A DNA stretch of 64,000 nucleotides from Bradyrhizobium sp. CCGB01. GTDB lineage: Bacteria > Pseudomonadota > Alphaproteobacteria > Rhizobiales > Xanthobacteraceae. Numbering within the stretch: the first letter of the stretch is position 1; every line of letters starts with the position of its first letter. The notes under the pieces were generated by a model, which was not told the DNA's origin, did not search any database, and saw nothing but the letters and a program-made list of their open reading frames with translations. The stretch is from assembly GCF_024199795.1 (NCBI RefSeq), contig NZ_JANADK010000001.1, forward strand, positions 4,526,001 to 4,590,000, in the 5' to 3' direction. The position numbers were made by a program, and so were the translations under genes. Of this stretch, positions 46,272 through 55,415 are shown piece by piece.

Positions 46272-46490
46272 ATGTCCAAGTTGAGCTTTGCCGCCATTGC
46301 ATTCGTCGTTGCGTTCTCCGGAGTCGCTTCGGCACAATCGTCCGATCCGCGCGGCGCGTGCAAGGCGGACTATGACAAATTCTGCGCCGGCATCGCGCCG
46401 GGCGGCGGCAAGATCATCGCCTGCCTCAACGCCAAGCGCGATCAGCTCAGCGCGTCCTGCAAGACGGCACTCGACAGCCGGAAGAAGTAA
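46272..46490 (+). CDS. small secreted cysteine-rich repeat protein
   Basis: Exported protein of 72 residues. MSKLSFAAIAFVVAFSGVAS-AQ is a signal peptide; the mature part has four cysteines in the order GACKADYDKFCAGIAPGGGK then IIACLNAKRDQLSASCKTAL, the spacing of the cysteine-rich (GLG1-type) repeat family. Similar small proteins occur widely in rhizobia; no function is known. It is divergent from the xthA pseudogene. Confidence 0.72.
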   Translation: MSKLSFAAIAFVVAFSGVASAQSSDPRGACKADYDKFCAGIAPGGGKIIACLNAKRDQLSASCKTALDSRKK

Positions 46491-46502
46491 GCGGCGAGAC
46501 GT

Positions 46503-47786
46503 TCAGCTCGGCAGTGGCGGCGGGCTCGCCGGCTGCTCGACGGGCGGCGGGGAGGGCGGCTGCTCGGCCGCCTGCGCAGGCTCCGGCTTTGCCAGCGGCT
46601 CCACCACATTGCCGCCCTTGTAGACGCGGGCGTAGCGGTGGCCGAGGCTGGTCAGCACCTCGTAGCCGATGGTGCCGAAATGATGCGCGAGCTCGTCGAC
46701 GGTGATGCCCTCGCCGAGCAACGTCACCATGTGGCCGCGCCGCGCTGCGTTCGGCGGCAGATCGGTGATGTCGATCGCGATCAGGTCCATGGAGACGCGG
46801 CCTGCGACCGGGCAGCGCTTGCCGGCGACGATGACCTCGGCGCCGCGGGTGCCGTCATTGGAGCTGGCGGCGCGGAAATAGCCGTCGGCATAGCCGACCG
46901 CGATGATCGCGAGCCTGGTCGGACGCCGCGCGGTCCAGGTGCCGCCATAGCCGACGCCCTCGCCGCGCTCGACGCTGCGGATCTGCACGATGCGGGCCTT
47001 GAGGTCGACCACCGGCTGCATCGGATTGTCGGCCTCCGGCGTCGGGTTGACGCCGTAGAGCGCCGCGCCCGGCCGCACCAGGTCGAACTGGAACGGCGCG
47101 CCGAGGAAAACGCCTGAGGAATTGGCGAGCGCCGCCGGCACGCCGGAGAATTCGCTGGCGATGCCGCGGAAGGCCGCGAGCTGTTTGGCGTTCACGGAAC
47201 TGTTGAGCTGCTCGGCCGAGACCAGATGGCTCATCACCAGCGTAATGCCGTGGTCGCCGGCGTGGATGCGGGGGATGATCGCCTGCGCGTCCGCAAGCGT
47301 CAGCCCGAGCCGGTTCATGCCGGTGTCGACGTGGATTGCGGCGCCGCCGGTCCAGCCGGTGCGGCGGCAGAACACGTCCCATTCGGCAAGCTCGTTGAGA
47401 TCGCCGATCACCGGCCGGCAATTGATCTTGGCGTAGTGCTCGCCGGTGTTCTGGAAATAGCCGCCGAGCACGTAGATCGTGGGCTCCGGTACGGCCGCGC
47501 GCACCTTGCGCGCTTCCTCGATGGTGGCGACGAAGAAGGTCTTGCAGCCGGCCTTGCTCAGGGCACGCGAGACCTGCTCGGCGCCGCAGCCATAGGCGTC
47601 GGCCTTGATCACGGCCGAACACTCGGCCGGCACTGCCGTCTTCTCGAGCTTGCGCCAATTGGCGATGATGGCGTCGAGATCGACGGTGAGCACGCCGCCG
47701 AAGGCAGCGAGCGCGGCAGCCTGATTGGCCTCCGCGGAGAGAAGGCCGGTTTGCGAGGTCATTTTCGGATCGGACGCCATTGTCAT
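46503..47786 (-). CDS. alr: alanine racemase
   Basis: PLP enzyme of 427 residues that makes D-alanine for peptidoglycan. The PLP lysine is Lys61 in VIKADAYGCGAEQV, the C-terminal catalytic Tyr is in the VGYGGTWTA segment, and RPGAALYGVNPTP is the substrate-side block. The last 30 residues are proline-rich (EPAQAAEQPPSPPPVEQPAS and on), an unusual tail not needed by the fold. It starts 40 bases past dnaB on the same strand. The first ATG at 47786 is used; the in-frame ATG codons for Met3 and Met9 are alternatives. Confidence 0.93.
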   Translation of the reverse strand: MTMASDPKMTSQTGLLSAEANQAAALAAFGGVLTVDLDAIIANWRKLEKTAVPAECSAVIKADAYGCGAEQVSRALSKAGCKTFFVATIEEARKVRAAVPEPTIYVLGGYFQNTGEHYAKINCRPVIGDLNELAEWDVFCRRTGWTGGAAIHVDTGMNRLGLTLADAQAIIPRIHAGDHGITLVMSHLVSAEQLNSSVNAKQLAAFRGIASEFSGVPAALANSSGVFLGAPFQFDLVRPGAALYGVNPTPEADNPMQPVVDLKARIVQIRSVERGEGVGYGGTWTARRPTRLAIIAVGYADGYFRAASSNDGTRGAEVIVAGKRCPVAGRVSMDLIAIDITDLPPNAARRGHMVTLLGEGITVDELAHHFGTIGYEVLTSLGHRYARVYKGGNVVEPLAKPEPAQAAEQPPSPPPVEQPASPPPLPS

Positions 47787-47826
47787 GGCGCCGTTTTACG
47801 CAAGAGGCGTCTCTGGTTCAAGAAAC

Positions 47827-49338
<1,512 letters not shown>

Positions 49339-49624
49339 GGTCGAGCGTTAGCAATTTTCTGGGCGGATGCGGGGCCGGGATAAAGCGCCGCCCCGGGCCA
49401 AAGCGGAAGCAAAAGCTCGCCGCTATCAACCGATCTTAAAAGCGGTGGATGATTGGCAACCGCAGCATGCCCCGCGCTTGACGGATTTTCGCGGAACTCG
49501 CCCGTCCGGTCGCGACCGTGACCGCGCCACGGAAAAATCAGGATGAGGTGAACCTAATGGATCGGCGGGCAGACGTATCGAGAAGTGCGCGAAATGACGC
49601 ACGCAGGGAGCTCTGGGCTCGGAT

Positions 49625-49744
49625 TCAGACCAGCAGAAGGTAGACCAGTGCAGCCAGGGCCGCTCCGATGCCGGTGGCGATCAGGGCGTAATCGGTGCGG
49701 AGGTCTTCCTGCGCGTCGAAAGAGGTTTGGGTCTGCTTGCTCAT
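49625..49744 (-). CDS. 39-residue single-pass membrane peptide
   Basis: Reads MSKQTQTSFDAQEDLRTDYA followed by one hydrophobic helix (about residues 21-38, ALIATGIGAALAALVYLLLV) ending right at the stop. The polar N-terminal half faces the cytoplasm and the helix anchors it. It is too short for ordinary gene finding, but the sequence is amino-acid-like in composition and is preceded (34-49 bases upstream) by a perfect CRP-type palindrome. I know no named family; similar short sequences are annotated as hypothetical in Bradyrhizobium (recalled). Confidence 0.6.
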   Translation of the reverse strand: MSKQTQTSFDAQEDLRTDYALIATGIGAALAALVYLLLV

Positions 49745-49777
49745 AGCGACGGTCTAAGCCGAGCCCGACAAGACTTA

Positions 49778-49793
49778 TGTGAAACAGATCACA
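49778..49793. promoter_or_regulatory. CRP/FNR-type palindrome
   Basis: TGTGAAACAGATCACA, that is TGTGA-N6-TCACA, an exact match to the classic CRP half-site pair. On the minus strand it lies 34-49 bases ahead of the 39-residue peptide gene, so it would overlap its promoter; on the plus strand it lies 84 bases ahead of the small gene at 49877. A CRP-like regulator binding here is inference. Confidence 0.55.
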
Positions 49794-49876
49794 TCTCCCC
49801 GGATTCTTTCGGGGTACCACCGGAACCGGCGGGCCGGCGGGGGGTTGTCTCCAGCCATCAGGGAACGAGGCAAGCG

Positions 49877-50083
49877 ATGCGGCCAGAACGGCAGCACCAG
49901 AATTGGCGAAGCGAGGCAGGCAGCCGGCTTTGGCTGACGGGGCTGATCGCGGCCATGCAGCACGCCGAGCGGCCCGAAGTGCGGCGGGAGCCTGTCTCGC
50001 CGGAGACCCTCGCGGACCTGCGGGAGCAATTGGCGTTAACGGCCTCTTTCCCGTCCGCTCCGATTTCGACCTTGCATCACTAG
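49877..50083 (+). CDS. small hypothetical protein
   Basis: Frame of 68 residues (MRPERQHQNWRSEAGSRLWL onward, then TLADLREQLALTASFPSAPI). AACGAGGCAAGCG precedes the ATG, a plausible ribosome-binding site. It is basic and polar, with no membrane segment or known domain. It may be a real small protein, but it could also be a chance frame; confidence is low. Confidence 0.35.
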   Translation: MRPERQHQNWRSEAGSRLWLTGLIAAMQHAERPEVRREPVSPETLADLREQLALTASFPSAPISTLHH

Positions 50084-50375
50084 GATTGATTCAGCTTCAG
50101 GCCCGGGTTCGGCGCGCATGCAGAGGGGCGTCTGCGGCGATGTGGCTTTGCGACGATCTGCCGCTTTCCGGCAGGCGGCGCGTGGTCTCACAGGCCTCCG
50201 GCGTTCGAACGAGATGCTGCGCTATTGCACAGTGATCACAGCCGAATTCGAAAATCGCTTAATCACATCCTTGCGTGCGCGGGCTGCTTCCATTCGCGGC
50301 TCAATCCGCTAAAAGGTGACCCGCCGCTGCGCCGGATGCTGGCTGCAATCGCATGAATTCAATGGAGATGACGGG
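50084..50375. other. gap before the CxxCH-protein gene
   Basis: About 290 bases with no convincing gene. It holds the promoter-side region of the CxxCH gene. The word CACAGTGATCACAG near 50228-50241 is a short near-palindrome; no promoter could be fixed. Confidence 0.35.
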
Positions 50376-51326
50376 ATGTCGAGCCGAGCGCTCAGCCTCG
50401 CGACGGTACTGCTTCTGATCGGCTTCGGCGCGACCGACGCCGTTCTGGCGCAGGCGACGAACCTCGAGGCGGGCAAGGCCCCATCCCAGCTTTTCGCGCA
50501 GACCTGCAATGTCTGCCACAAGAGCCCGCGCGGTCTGTTGAAGACGGTCGCGCCGGGCTCGCTGCCGGGCTTCCTGCGCCAGCACTACACGACCAGCTCC
50601 GACATGGCCGGCGTGCTCGCTTCCTATCTCGTCTCCAACGGTGCCACCGACACCCGCTATCAGGCCAAAGACGGCAAGGACAAGAAGGACGGCGCCAAGG
50701 ACAAGGAAGCCAATACGGCTCCGGGCCAGGCGCCGGAACATCAGGGGCGCCGCCAGCGCTCGCAGGACGCCGCCAGGCCGGAAGGCGAGGCTGCTCCCGC
50801 GGCGGAGGGCGCGCGTCAGAAGCGCGCGGCGCGGCCGCCCGAAGAGGGATCCAAGGAAGGTGCGAAGCTCGAGGGCCAGGCAGCGCCCGAGGGACGCAAA
50901 GGTAAGCGTCGCGGCAAGCCTGGGACCGAGGAAGCACCGAAGGTCGACGCCGCCACACCGGCCGCCGACGACAAGAAGGGCGAGTCCAAGCCCGAGTTGA
51001 AGCCCGAACCCAAGCCCGAGCCGAAGCCCGACACGGCCAAGGTTGAGCCCGGCCGCGACGAGGCGAAGCCCGAAAGCGCCAGGGTCGAGCCGCGCGGCAG
51101 CGATGCTCCGGCGCTGCGGCCCGATCCGGTCCCGCAGGTGACGCCGGCTGCACCGGCCGCCGCGAAGCCCGCCGAGCCGCCCGCGCCCAAGCCGGTTGAA
51201 GAAGCGGCTCCCAAGCCTGCCGCGAGTTCCGAACCGGCAGCCAGGCCGCAGGAGACGGCACCGCCCGCGACCGCTGCGGCGCCAGCCGAATCGTCCGGTT
51301 CGCCGACACCGCCGATTTCGCGATAA
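50376..51326 (+). CDS. secreted CxxCH protein with long charged disordered tail
   Basis: Exported protein of 316 residues. MSSRALSLATVLLLIGFGAT-DAVLAQ is a signal peptide; mature residues include LFAQTCNVCHKSPRGLL (CxxCH near 43-47) and LPGFLRQHYTTSSDMAGVLA, the length and pattern of a small c-type cytochrome. From about residue 95 to the end the chain is low-complexity Lys/Glu/Pro/Ala, with runs of EPKPEPKPEPKP. Haem binding is inferred from CxxCH and export; the tail's role is unknown. It starts 20 bases after an AATGGAGATGACGGG stretch. Single unit before the TetR gene. Confidence 0.7.
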   Translation: MSSRALSLATVLLLIGFGATDAVLAQATNLEAGKAPSQLFAQTCNVCHKSPRGLLKTVAPGSLPGFLRQHYTTSSDMAGVLASYLVSNGATDTRYQAKDGKDKKDGAKDKEANTAPGQAPEHQGRRQRSQDAARPEGEAAPAAEGARQKRAARPPEEGSKEGAKLEGQAAPEGRKGKRRGKPGTEEAPKVDAATPAADDKKGESKPELKPEPKPEPKPDTAKVEPGRDEAKPESARVEPRGSDAPALRPDPVPQVTPAAPAAAKPAEPPAPKPVEEAAPKPAASSEPAARPQETAPPATAAAPAESSGSPTPPISR

Positions 51327-51397
51327 GGATCCCCATTTTCCCGTCGACTTGCGAAGGCCGCATCCATCGCGGCCTTCGCATCGTCTTGACCGCGGTT

Positions 51398-51423
51398 AGA
51401 GTGCTACTCTAGAGTAATGCTCT
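51398..51423. promoter_or_regulatory. TetR operator overlapping the ribosome-binding site
   Basis: Palindrome AGAGTGCTACTCTAGAGTAA then TGCTCT, symmetric around TACTCTAGAGTA; 20 of 26 positions pair. It ends at 51423, one base before the AGGAGG of the TetR gene (ATG 51435). A bound repressor would cover the start of transcription or the leader. Autoregulation is inferred. Confidence 0.7.
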
Positions 51424-51434
51424 AGGAGGCGGCG

Positions 51435-52031
51435 ATGACGACGAGCGTGCGTGACGATCTGTTGGCGGCCGGGCTTGTCGTGTTCGACCGCGTCGGCTTC
51501 GAAGCTGCGACGGTGGCGGCGATCCGCGCACGGGCGCGCGCTTCCAATGGCAGCTTCTTCCACGCCTTCGGCTCGAAGAAGGAACTCGCCGGCGCGCTGT
51601 TCCTGGAGGTGCTCAGGCACTATCACGCCGCAGTGCTGGCCGTGCTCGATCCTGCCCCCGATGCCGGGCAGGGCATCGATCGCCTGATCCGGGCGCATCT
51701 CGACTGGGTGGTGTCGAGCCGGCGCGAGGCGCGCTATCTCTTCGAGATCTCGCGCAGCGAATGGGGCGAGGACGTCCGCGACGCCCAGCGCGCGCAGAAT
51801 GCGCGTCTTGCCGAAGGCATCGAGCGCTGGCGCGCGCCGCTCGTTGCCAGCGGCGAGCTTTTGCCGATGACGCCGGTGATGTTCGTCAGCCAGCTGATCG
51901 GCCCTGCTCAGATCTTCTGCCGCGCCTTTCTCTCAGGACGCGACCGCGCGGATCCGCGCAGCGAAGCCGACACCCTGGTCGCCTGTGCCGTCCGCGCATT
52001 GCGGCCGCCCGATCGCATCAATAAACAATGA
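51435..52031 (+). CDS. TetR/AcrR family transcriptional regulator
   Basis: Repressor of 198 residues. The helix-turn-helix lies in GFEAATVAAIRARARASNGS followed by FFHAFGSKKELAGALFLEVL (about 20-60). It overlaps the thioesterase gene's upstream region (its stop TGA reads AATGAGG). A palindromic operator lies right before it. Its C-terminal domain is 130 residues of helical sequence with no known ligand; a fatty acyl or aromatic-CoA compound is plausible from the thioesterase partner. Confidence 0.88.
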   Translation: MTTSVRDDLLAAGLVVFDRVGFEAATVAAIRARARASNGSFFHAFGSKKELAGALFLEVLRHYHAAVLAVLDPAPDAGQGIDRLIRAHLDWVVSSRREARYLFEISRSEWGEDVRDAQRAQNARLAEGIERWRAPLVASGELLPMTPVMFVSQLIGPAQIFCRAFLSGRDRADPRSEADTLVACAVRALRPPDRINKQ

Positions 52032-52042
52032 GGAGAGGCCTC

Positions 52043-52510
52043 ATGCGAGCCGAAGCAGATCCCGAATTCGCAGCCGTAGCCGAGCGCATCCATGCCAATG
52101 TCGGCCGGCAGGGTTTCATGAACCTGGTCGGCGCCGAGCTGTCGGAATTGTCGCGTGGCACCTGCACGATCGCGGTCGAACGCCGGCCGGAGCTGCTCCA
52201 GCAGCACGGCTTCTTCCACGGCGGCGTCACCGCCTTCCTGGTCGACAACGCCACGACCATCGCAGCGGCCACCTCGCGCGGCCAGCCGGCGCTGACGGCG
52301 GAATACAAGCTCAATCTGTTATCACCGGCGGTCGGTGAGAAGCTGATCTGCCGGGCCAGGGTGATCAAGCCGGGGCGCCAGGTCTCCGTGGTCGCGGCCG
52401 ACGTGTTCTGTGTCAGCGACGGCGTCGAGAAGCATACGGCAACGGCGCTCGCCTCGATCGCGATGCTGAGCGAGGACGTCGCTACGAAAACGAAAAGCCC
52501 GGCCGCCTGA
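52043..52510 (+). CDS. PaaI family hotdog-fold thioesterase
   Basis: Acyl-CoA thioesterase of the PaaI/4HBT group, 155 residues. FFHGGVTAFLVDNATTIAAA (the conserved HGG and catalytic Asp, about residues 60-79) and a central strand with LTAEYKLNLLSPAVG are seen. The start is set at ATG 52043 because AGGAGAGG stands 5 bases before it; an ATG at 52028 overlaps the TetR stop. It forms a two-gene operon with the TetR regulator. Its stop codon is the loop of the terminator at 52497-52521. Confidence 0.88.
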   Translation: MRAEADPEFAAVAERIHANVGRQGFMNLVGAELSELSRGTCTIAVERRPELLQQHGFFHGGVTAFLVDNATTIAAATSRGQPALTAEYKLNLLSPAVGEKLICRARVIKPGRQVSVVAADVFCVSDGVEKHTATALASIAMLSEDVATKTKSPAA

Positions 52511-52521
52511 GGCGGCCGGGC
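52497..52521. terminator. bidirectional terminator with the stop codon in its loop
   Basis: GCCCGGCCGCC-TGA-GGCGGCCGGGC, an 11-bp perfect stem with a 3-base loop made of the thioesterase stop codon. Plus-strand transcription then reads TTCGC; on the minus strand AAAAGCCC gives a TTTT tract after the stem, so it fits rplI's end. The two converging genes share it. Confidence 0.85.
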
Positions 52522-52546
52522 TTCGCAACCTGCGCGAACGCGAGGT

Positions 52547-53149
52547 TTACTTCTCGGTTTCTTCCGCGGCCGGCGCCGGCTCGTCGTCGTGCTGGGCTTC
52601 CGGATCGAAGAACTCGCCGGCGGCGGCGATCGCCTCGGCGGCCGCATCGCGGTCCTCGTTGCGGGTCGAGATGTCCTCGCCGCGGTTGATGCGCTCGGCT
52701 TCGTCCTGGCTGCGTGCAACCGTGACGGTGATCTCGACTTCAACCTCGGGGTGGACGGCAACGGTGATCGAGTGCTTGCCGATGGTCTTGATCGGTGCGT
52801 CGAGCTGGATCTGCGGGCGAGCCAGTGAAATGCCGTCGGCTTCGAACGCGATGACGATGTCACGCACGTTGACCGAGCCGAACAGCTGGCCGGCTTCCGA
52901 AGCCTGACGGATCACGATGATGTTCTTGCCCTCGATCTTCTCGGCGACCTTGGACGCCTCGGCCTTGGACGCGAGGTTGCGGGCCTCGAGATCGGCCTTC
53001 ATGCCGTCGTACTTGGCGCGGTTGTCGGCGGTGGCGCGCAGCGCCTTACCGCGCTTGAGCAGGAAATTGCGGGCATAACCGTCGCGAACCTTCACGACTT
53101 CGCCCATCTGGCCGAGCTTGCTCACGCGTTCCAGCAAAATGACTTCCAT
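52547..53149 (-). CDS. rplI: 50S ribosomal protein L9
   Basis: L9 of the large subunit, 200 residues from ATG at 53149 after GGAGAACGA. The N-terminal domain [20 protein letters not shown] and [20 protein letters not shown] is canonical; the C-terminal domain runs to about residue 150, and then there is a 50-residue acidic tail ending [14 protein letters not shown]. coli L9 is about 149 residues, so the tail is an addition, known in some alphaproteobacteria. Last gene of the rpsF-rpsR-DUF2232-rplI operon. Confidence 0.95.
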   Translation of the reverse strand: MEVILLERVSKLGQMGEVVKVRDGYARNFLLKRGKALRATADNRAKYDGMKADLEARNLASKAEASKVAEKIEGKNIIVIRQASEAGQLFGSVNVRDIVIAFEADGISLARPQIQLDAPIKTIGKHSITVAVHPEVEVEITVTVARSQDEAERINRGEDISTRNEDRDAAAEAIAAAGEFFDPEAQHDDEPAPAAEETEK

Positions 53150-53198
53150 ATTCGTTCTCCTTTGAAGTGTTGAGTGAGTTGGATTTTCGAACTTGAAC

Positions 53199-54176
53199 TT
53201 AAGGGGTCGGCAGTGGCGGCGGCTGGCGCGTGCGCAGGAAGCGCTCGCGGAAGCCGAACACCGCATCCGCAAGGCCGAGGATCACCATCGCGATGACGGG
53301 CCAGCCGAACACGACGACGACGGCGTAGGTCGAGCCGAGCCAGAAGGTGCGGCTCTTCAGCGCGAGCGTCAGCGTATGCAGCACGGCGAAGCCGGTGAAC
53401 GCGTAGCCCATCATCAGCGCCGCCGTGACGATCTGCGCGAAGATCGCGAGCAACCCGCCGGTGAAGCAGAAGGCGAGTGCGACGCAGAGCCCGACCAGCG
53501 TCATCGGCGGCAGCTCGGCCGTCATCATGTCCGGCCACGGACGGCGCAGCCGGCCTGAGGTCGCCGTCACCTTGGCGCTGAGCCAGAGATTGAGTGTGAG
53601 CGTCATCATCGCGACGATGGTGGCGGCGGCCGGTGCGATACGCACCAGCGCGTCGACGAACTGGCCGGCTTCGCCCGATGTCTGCGGGTCGGTGGCGCGG
53701 AGCAGGCGCATTAGGCCGCGGCGCAGCGTGCCGATGATGGTGTCGGCATCGGTGCCGAGCGTGAGCAGGGCGGCGATCGTGGTCAGCGCGGCGAAGCCCG
53801 CGATCCACAGCAGGATGCGGCCGACCGGATACCATTCGAGCTCGGGTTCGGCCGGCGGCTCGGTGGCGGCCTCCGGTGTGACGGGGCCTGTCCGCCGGCT
53901 GAGCAGGACGAGATGGCCGAGCCAGCACGCCGGCAGCGCGACGGTGACGGCAAAGGCGATGCAGTAGGGCAGGCCGAACAGGGCACCGAGGCCGACCGCG
54001 GCGGCGATGCCGCCGAGGCTCGCGCAAAGCGGACCCCAGCCGATCGAGGCGACCATCAGCGGCAGCGGTGCGAGATAGAACAGCACGAGCGAGATCAGCG
54101 CGCCCGACACGATCGAGGCGAACATCAGGGCCGACGCAGCGCCGGCGATCAGGGCTATCAGTCCAAAAGCCATCAT
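53199..54176 (-). CDS. DUF2232 multi-pass membrane protein
   Basis: Membrane protein of 325 residues with about eight helices, first [20 protein letters not shown] (about residues 6-25) and last [20 protein letters not shown]. It matches the DUF2232 family placed between rpsR and rplI in many alphaproteobacteria, the counterpart of Bacillus YybS, and possibly linked to the energy-coupling-factor S-component fold. Function is unknown. It starts 130 bases after rpsR on the same strand. Confidence 0.85.
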   Translation of the reverse strand: MMAFGLIALIAGAASALMFASIVSGALISLVLFYLAPLPLMVASIGWGPLCASLGGIAAAVGLGALFGLPYCIAFAVTVALPACWLGHLVLLSRRTGPVTPEAATEPPAEPELEWYPVGRILLWIAGFAALTTIAALLTLGTDADTIIGTLRRGLMRLLRATDPQTSGEAGQFVDALVRIAPAAATIVAMMTLTLNLWLSAKVTATSGRLRRPWPDMMTAELPPMTLVGLCVALAFCFTGGLLAIFAQIVTAALMMGYAFTGFAVLHTLTLALKSRTFWLGSTYAVVVVFGWPVIAMVILGLADAVFGFRERFLRTRQPPPLPTP

Positions 54177-54306
54177 CAGCTGTCCCGCTCCCTTCGAGCG
54201 GTTAGAGGCTCATCTCGCCCCAACCATCGGCGACCGGACGACCCGGAAGCCTTATGAAACCCAAAAAGTGCGGCCGGCGGCAATTTCGCCGCCGGCCGAA
54301 TTCGTC

Positions 54307-54546
54307 TTAGCGAATGACGTAGGGCAGCAGGCCCAGGAAGCGCGCGCGCTTGATGGCGCGGGCGAGCTCACGCTGCTTCTTGGCCGACACCGCGGTGATG
54401 CGGCTCGGCACGATCTTGCCGCGCTCGGAGACGTAGCGCATCAAGAGCTTGGAGTCCTTGTAGTCGATCTTCGGAGCGTTAGCGCCCGTGAACGGGCAGC
54501 TCTTGCGACGACGGAAAAACGGACGGCGTGCACCAGCTTCAGCCAT
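54307..54546 (-). CDS. rpsR: 30S ribosomal protein S18
   Basis: S18 of the small subunit, 79 residues. [20 protein letters not shown] (residues 9-28) and the C-terminal half with [20 protein letters not shown] are the family's conserved sequences. It dimerises with S6 in the 30S platform and is encoded right after rpsF, 5 bases apart. Confidence 0.95.
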   Translation of the reverse strand: MAEAGARRPFFRRRKSCPFTGANAPKIDYKDSKLLMRYVSERGKIVPSRITAVSAKKQRELARAIKRARFLGLLPYVIR

Positions 54547-54551
54547 TGATC

Positions 54552-55058
54552 TTACTCCGCATCCGTCGTTGTGGTTTCAGCTTCGTCACGCGGACGGCGC
54601 GGACCGCGGTCACCGCGGAAGCCACCACCGTCACGATCGCCGCCACGGAAACCGCCCTCGCGGTCGCCACGGAAGCCACCGCCTTCGCGGTCGCCACGGA
54701 AGCCGCCGCCACGGTCGTCACGCTCGCGGTCGCGGTCGGCCTTGCGCATCATCGCGGACGGGCCTTCCTCCAGCTCCTCGACGCGGACGCTGAGATAGCG
54801 GATCACGTCTTCGCTGATGCGCTCCTGGCGCTCGATCTCGGCGATCGCCGCGGACGGCGCGTCGATGTTGAGCAGCACGAAGTGCGCCTTGCGATTCTTG
54901 TTCATGCGATAGGTGAGGGAGCGAACGCCCCAATTCTCGGTCTTGGTGACCTTGCCGCCGAGACCCTCGACGATGCCGGTCATCTGCGCAGTCAGCTCTT
55001 CGACCTGCTGCGTGCTCGCGTCCTGACGCGCGAGAAATACATGCTCATAGAGAGCCAT
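54552..55058 (-). CDS. rpsF: 30S ribosomal protein S6 with an RGG-type tail
   Basis: S6 of the small subunit, 168 residues from ATG at 55058. Residues 1-100 are canonical ([39 protein letters not shown] and [20 protein letters not shown]). From about residue 113 to the end it has repeats of GGGFRGDRE type, four or five copies rich in Arg-Gly. E. coli S6 also has a tail, but acidic; here the tail is basic and RGG-like. First gene of its operon; its leader has a helix over the ribosome-binding site. Confidence 0.94.
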   Translation of the reverse strand: MALYEHVFLARQDASTQQVEELTAQMTGIVEGLGGKVTKTENWGVRSLTYRMNKNRKAHFVLLNIDAPSAAIAEIERQERISEDVIRYLSVRVEELEEGPSAMMRKADRDRERDDRGGGFRGDREGGGFRGDREGGFRGGDRDGGGFRGDRGPRRPRDEAETTTTDAE

Positions 55059-55062
55059 GATG

Positions 55063-55124
55063 GTCCTTTCCTCGTGTTGGCGCATCGCCCGGCGTCAAGC
55101 CCTTAAGAGGCCTTCGGAAAGGAC
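55063..55124 (-). promoter_or_regulatory. rpsF leader helix masking the ribosome-binding site
   Basis: On the minus strand GTCCTTTCC (plus 55116-55124) is fully complementary to GGAAAGGAC (plus 55063-55071), which contains the rpsF ribosome-binding site 4 bases before the ATG. The 44 bases between hold a GGCG-ATG-CGCC hairpin and a CGCCGGGCG stretch. S6:S18 bind leader RNAs in many bacteria to repress their own operon; this could be such a leader, but the known consensus was not checked. Confidence 0.5.
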
Positions 55125-55249
55125 TCTGGGATTAAGCTCAGAAGGCGGAAACACGGGACGACGGGCCGACTGGCCCTGCCACACCAAAATCACGAATGAT
55201 TTGCTGAGACCGTCCGTTCAGCTCCCGGCCGGGGTCTGCGGATGCGCGC

Positions 55250-55277
55250 CTTATACGGATTTTGGCCGGCTTTGCAA
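55250..55277 (-). promoter_or_regulatory. rpsF operon promoter
   Basis: Minus strand: TTGCAA (plus 55272-55277), a 16-base spacer, then TATAAG (plus 55250-55255), which fits a -35/-10 pair. It lies about 190 bases ahead of the rpsF start. No experimental start site is known to me. Confidence 0.5.
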
Positions 55278-55377
55278 GGTTGGAGGCCGTGCCTTGGCCC
55301 CGGATCGTCCTGACCCGGGGCGGCCGGACCCGTCCTCCCATACCACAACAGCTTGCCCAAATAGCTTGATTTATTTG

Positions 55378-55394
55378 TTTGTATAGCATACAAA
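55378..55394. promoter_or_regulatory. TetR operator upstream of the desaturase regulator
   Basis: TTTGTAT-AGC-ATACAAA, a perfect 7-base inverted repeat within a longer AT-rich symmetric stretch (ATTTGTTTGTATAGCATACA and AATAAAT). It ends 21 bases before the TetR start at 55416. Autoregulation is inferred. Confidence 0.7.
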
Positions 55395-55415
55395 TAAATC
55401 GACGGAGACGACCCG

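Larger units (their letters stand above)
55059..55415. other. 357-bp gap: rpsF promoter, its leader, and the desaturase-regulator operator
   Basis: No gene is seen. Its left half is the rpsF leader (minus strand), with the helix at 55063-55124 and the promoter at 55250-55277, so the leader is about 190 bases long. Its right end carries the palindrome at 55378-55394 ahead of the TetR gene at 55416. Confidence 0.5.

Noticed and set aside
49558..49641. Plus-strand 27-residue frame with a fair ribosome-binding site
   Set aside because: Its last codons overlap the end of the 39-residue membrane peptide gene on the other strand, its composition is not protein-like (mostly Arg/Ala/Ser), and it lacks any recognisable feature.
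50118..50312. Open frame of 64 codons before the CxxCH gene
   Set aside because: No ribosome-binding site, shadow-like Arg/Ala composition and no homology cue.
54571..54760. Short tandem repeats as a CRISPR array
   Set aside because: The repeats are codons for the Arg-Gly tail of ribosomal protein S6 and have no spacers of even length.
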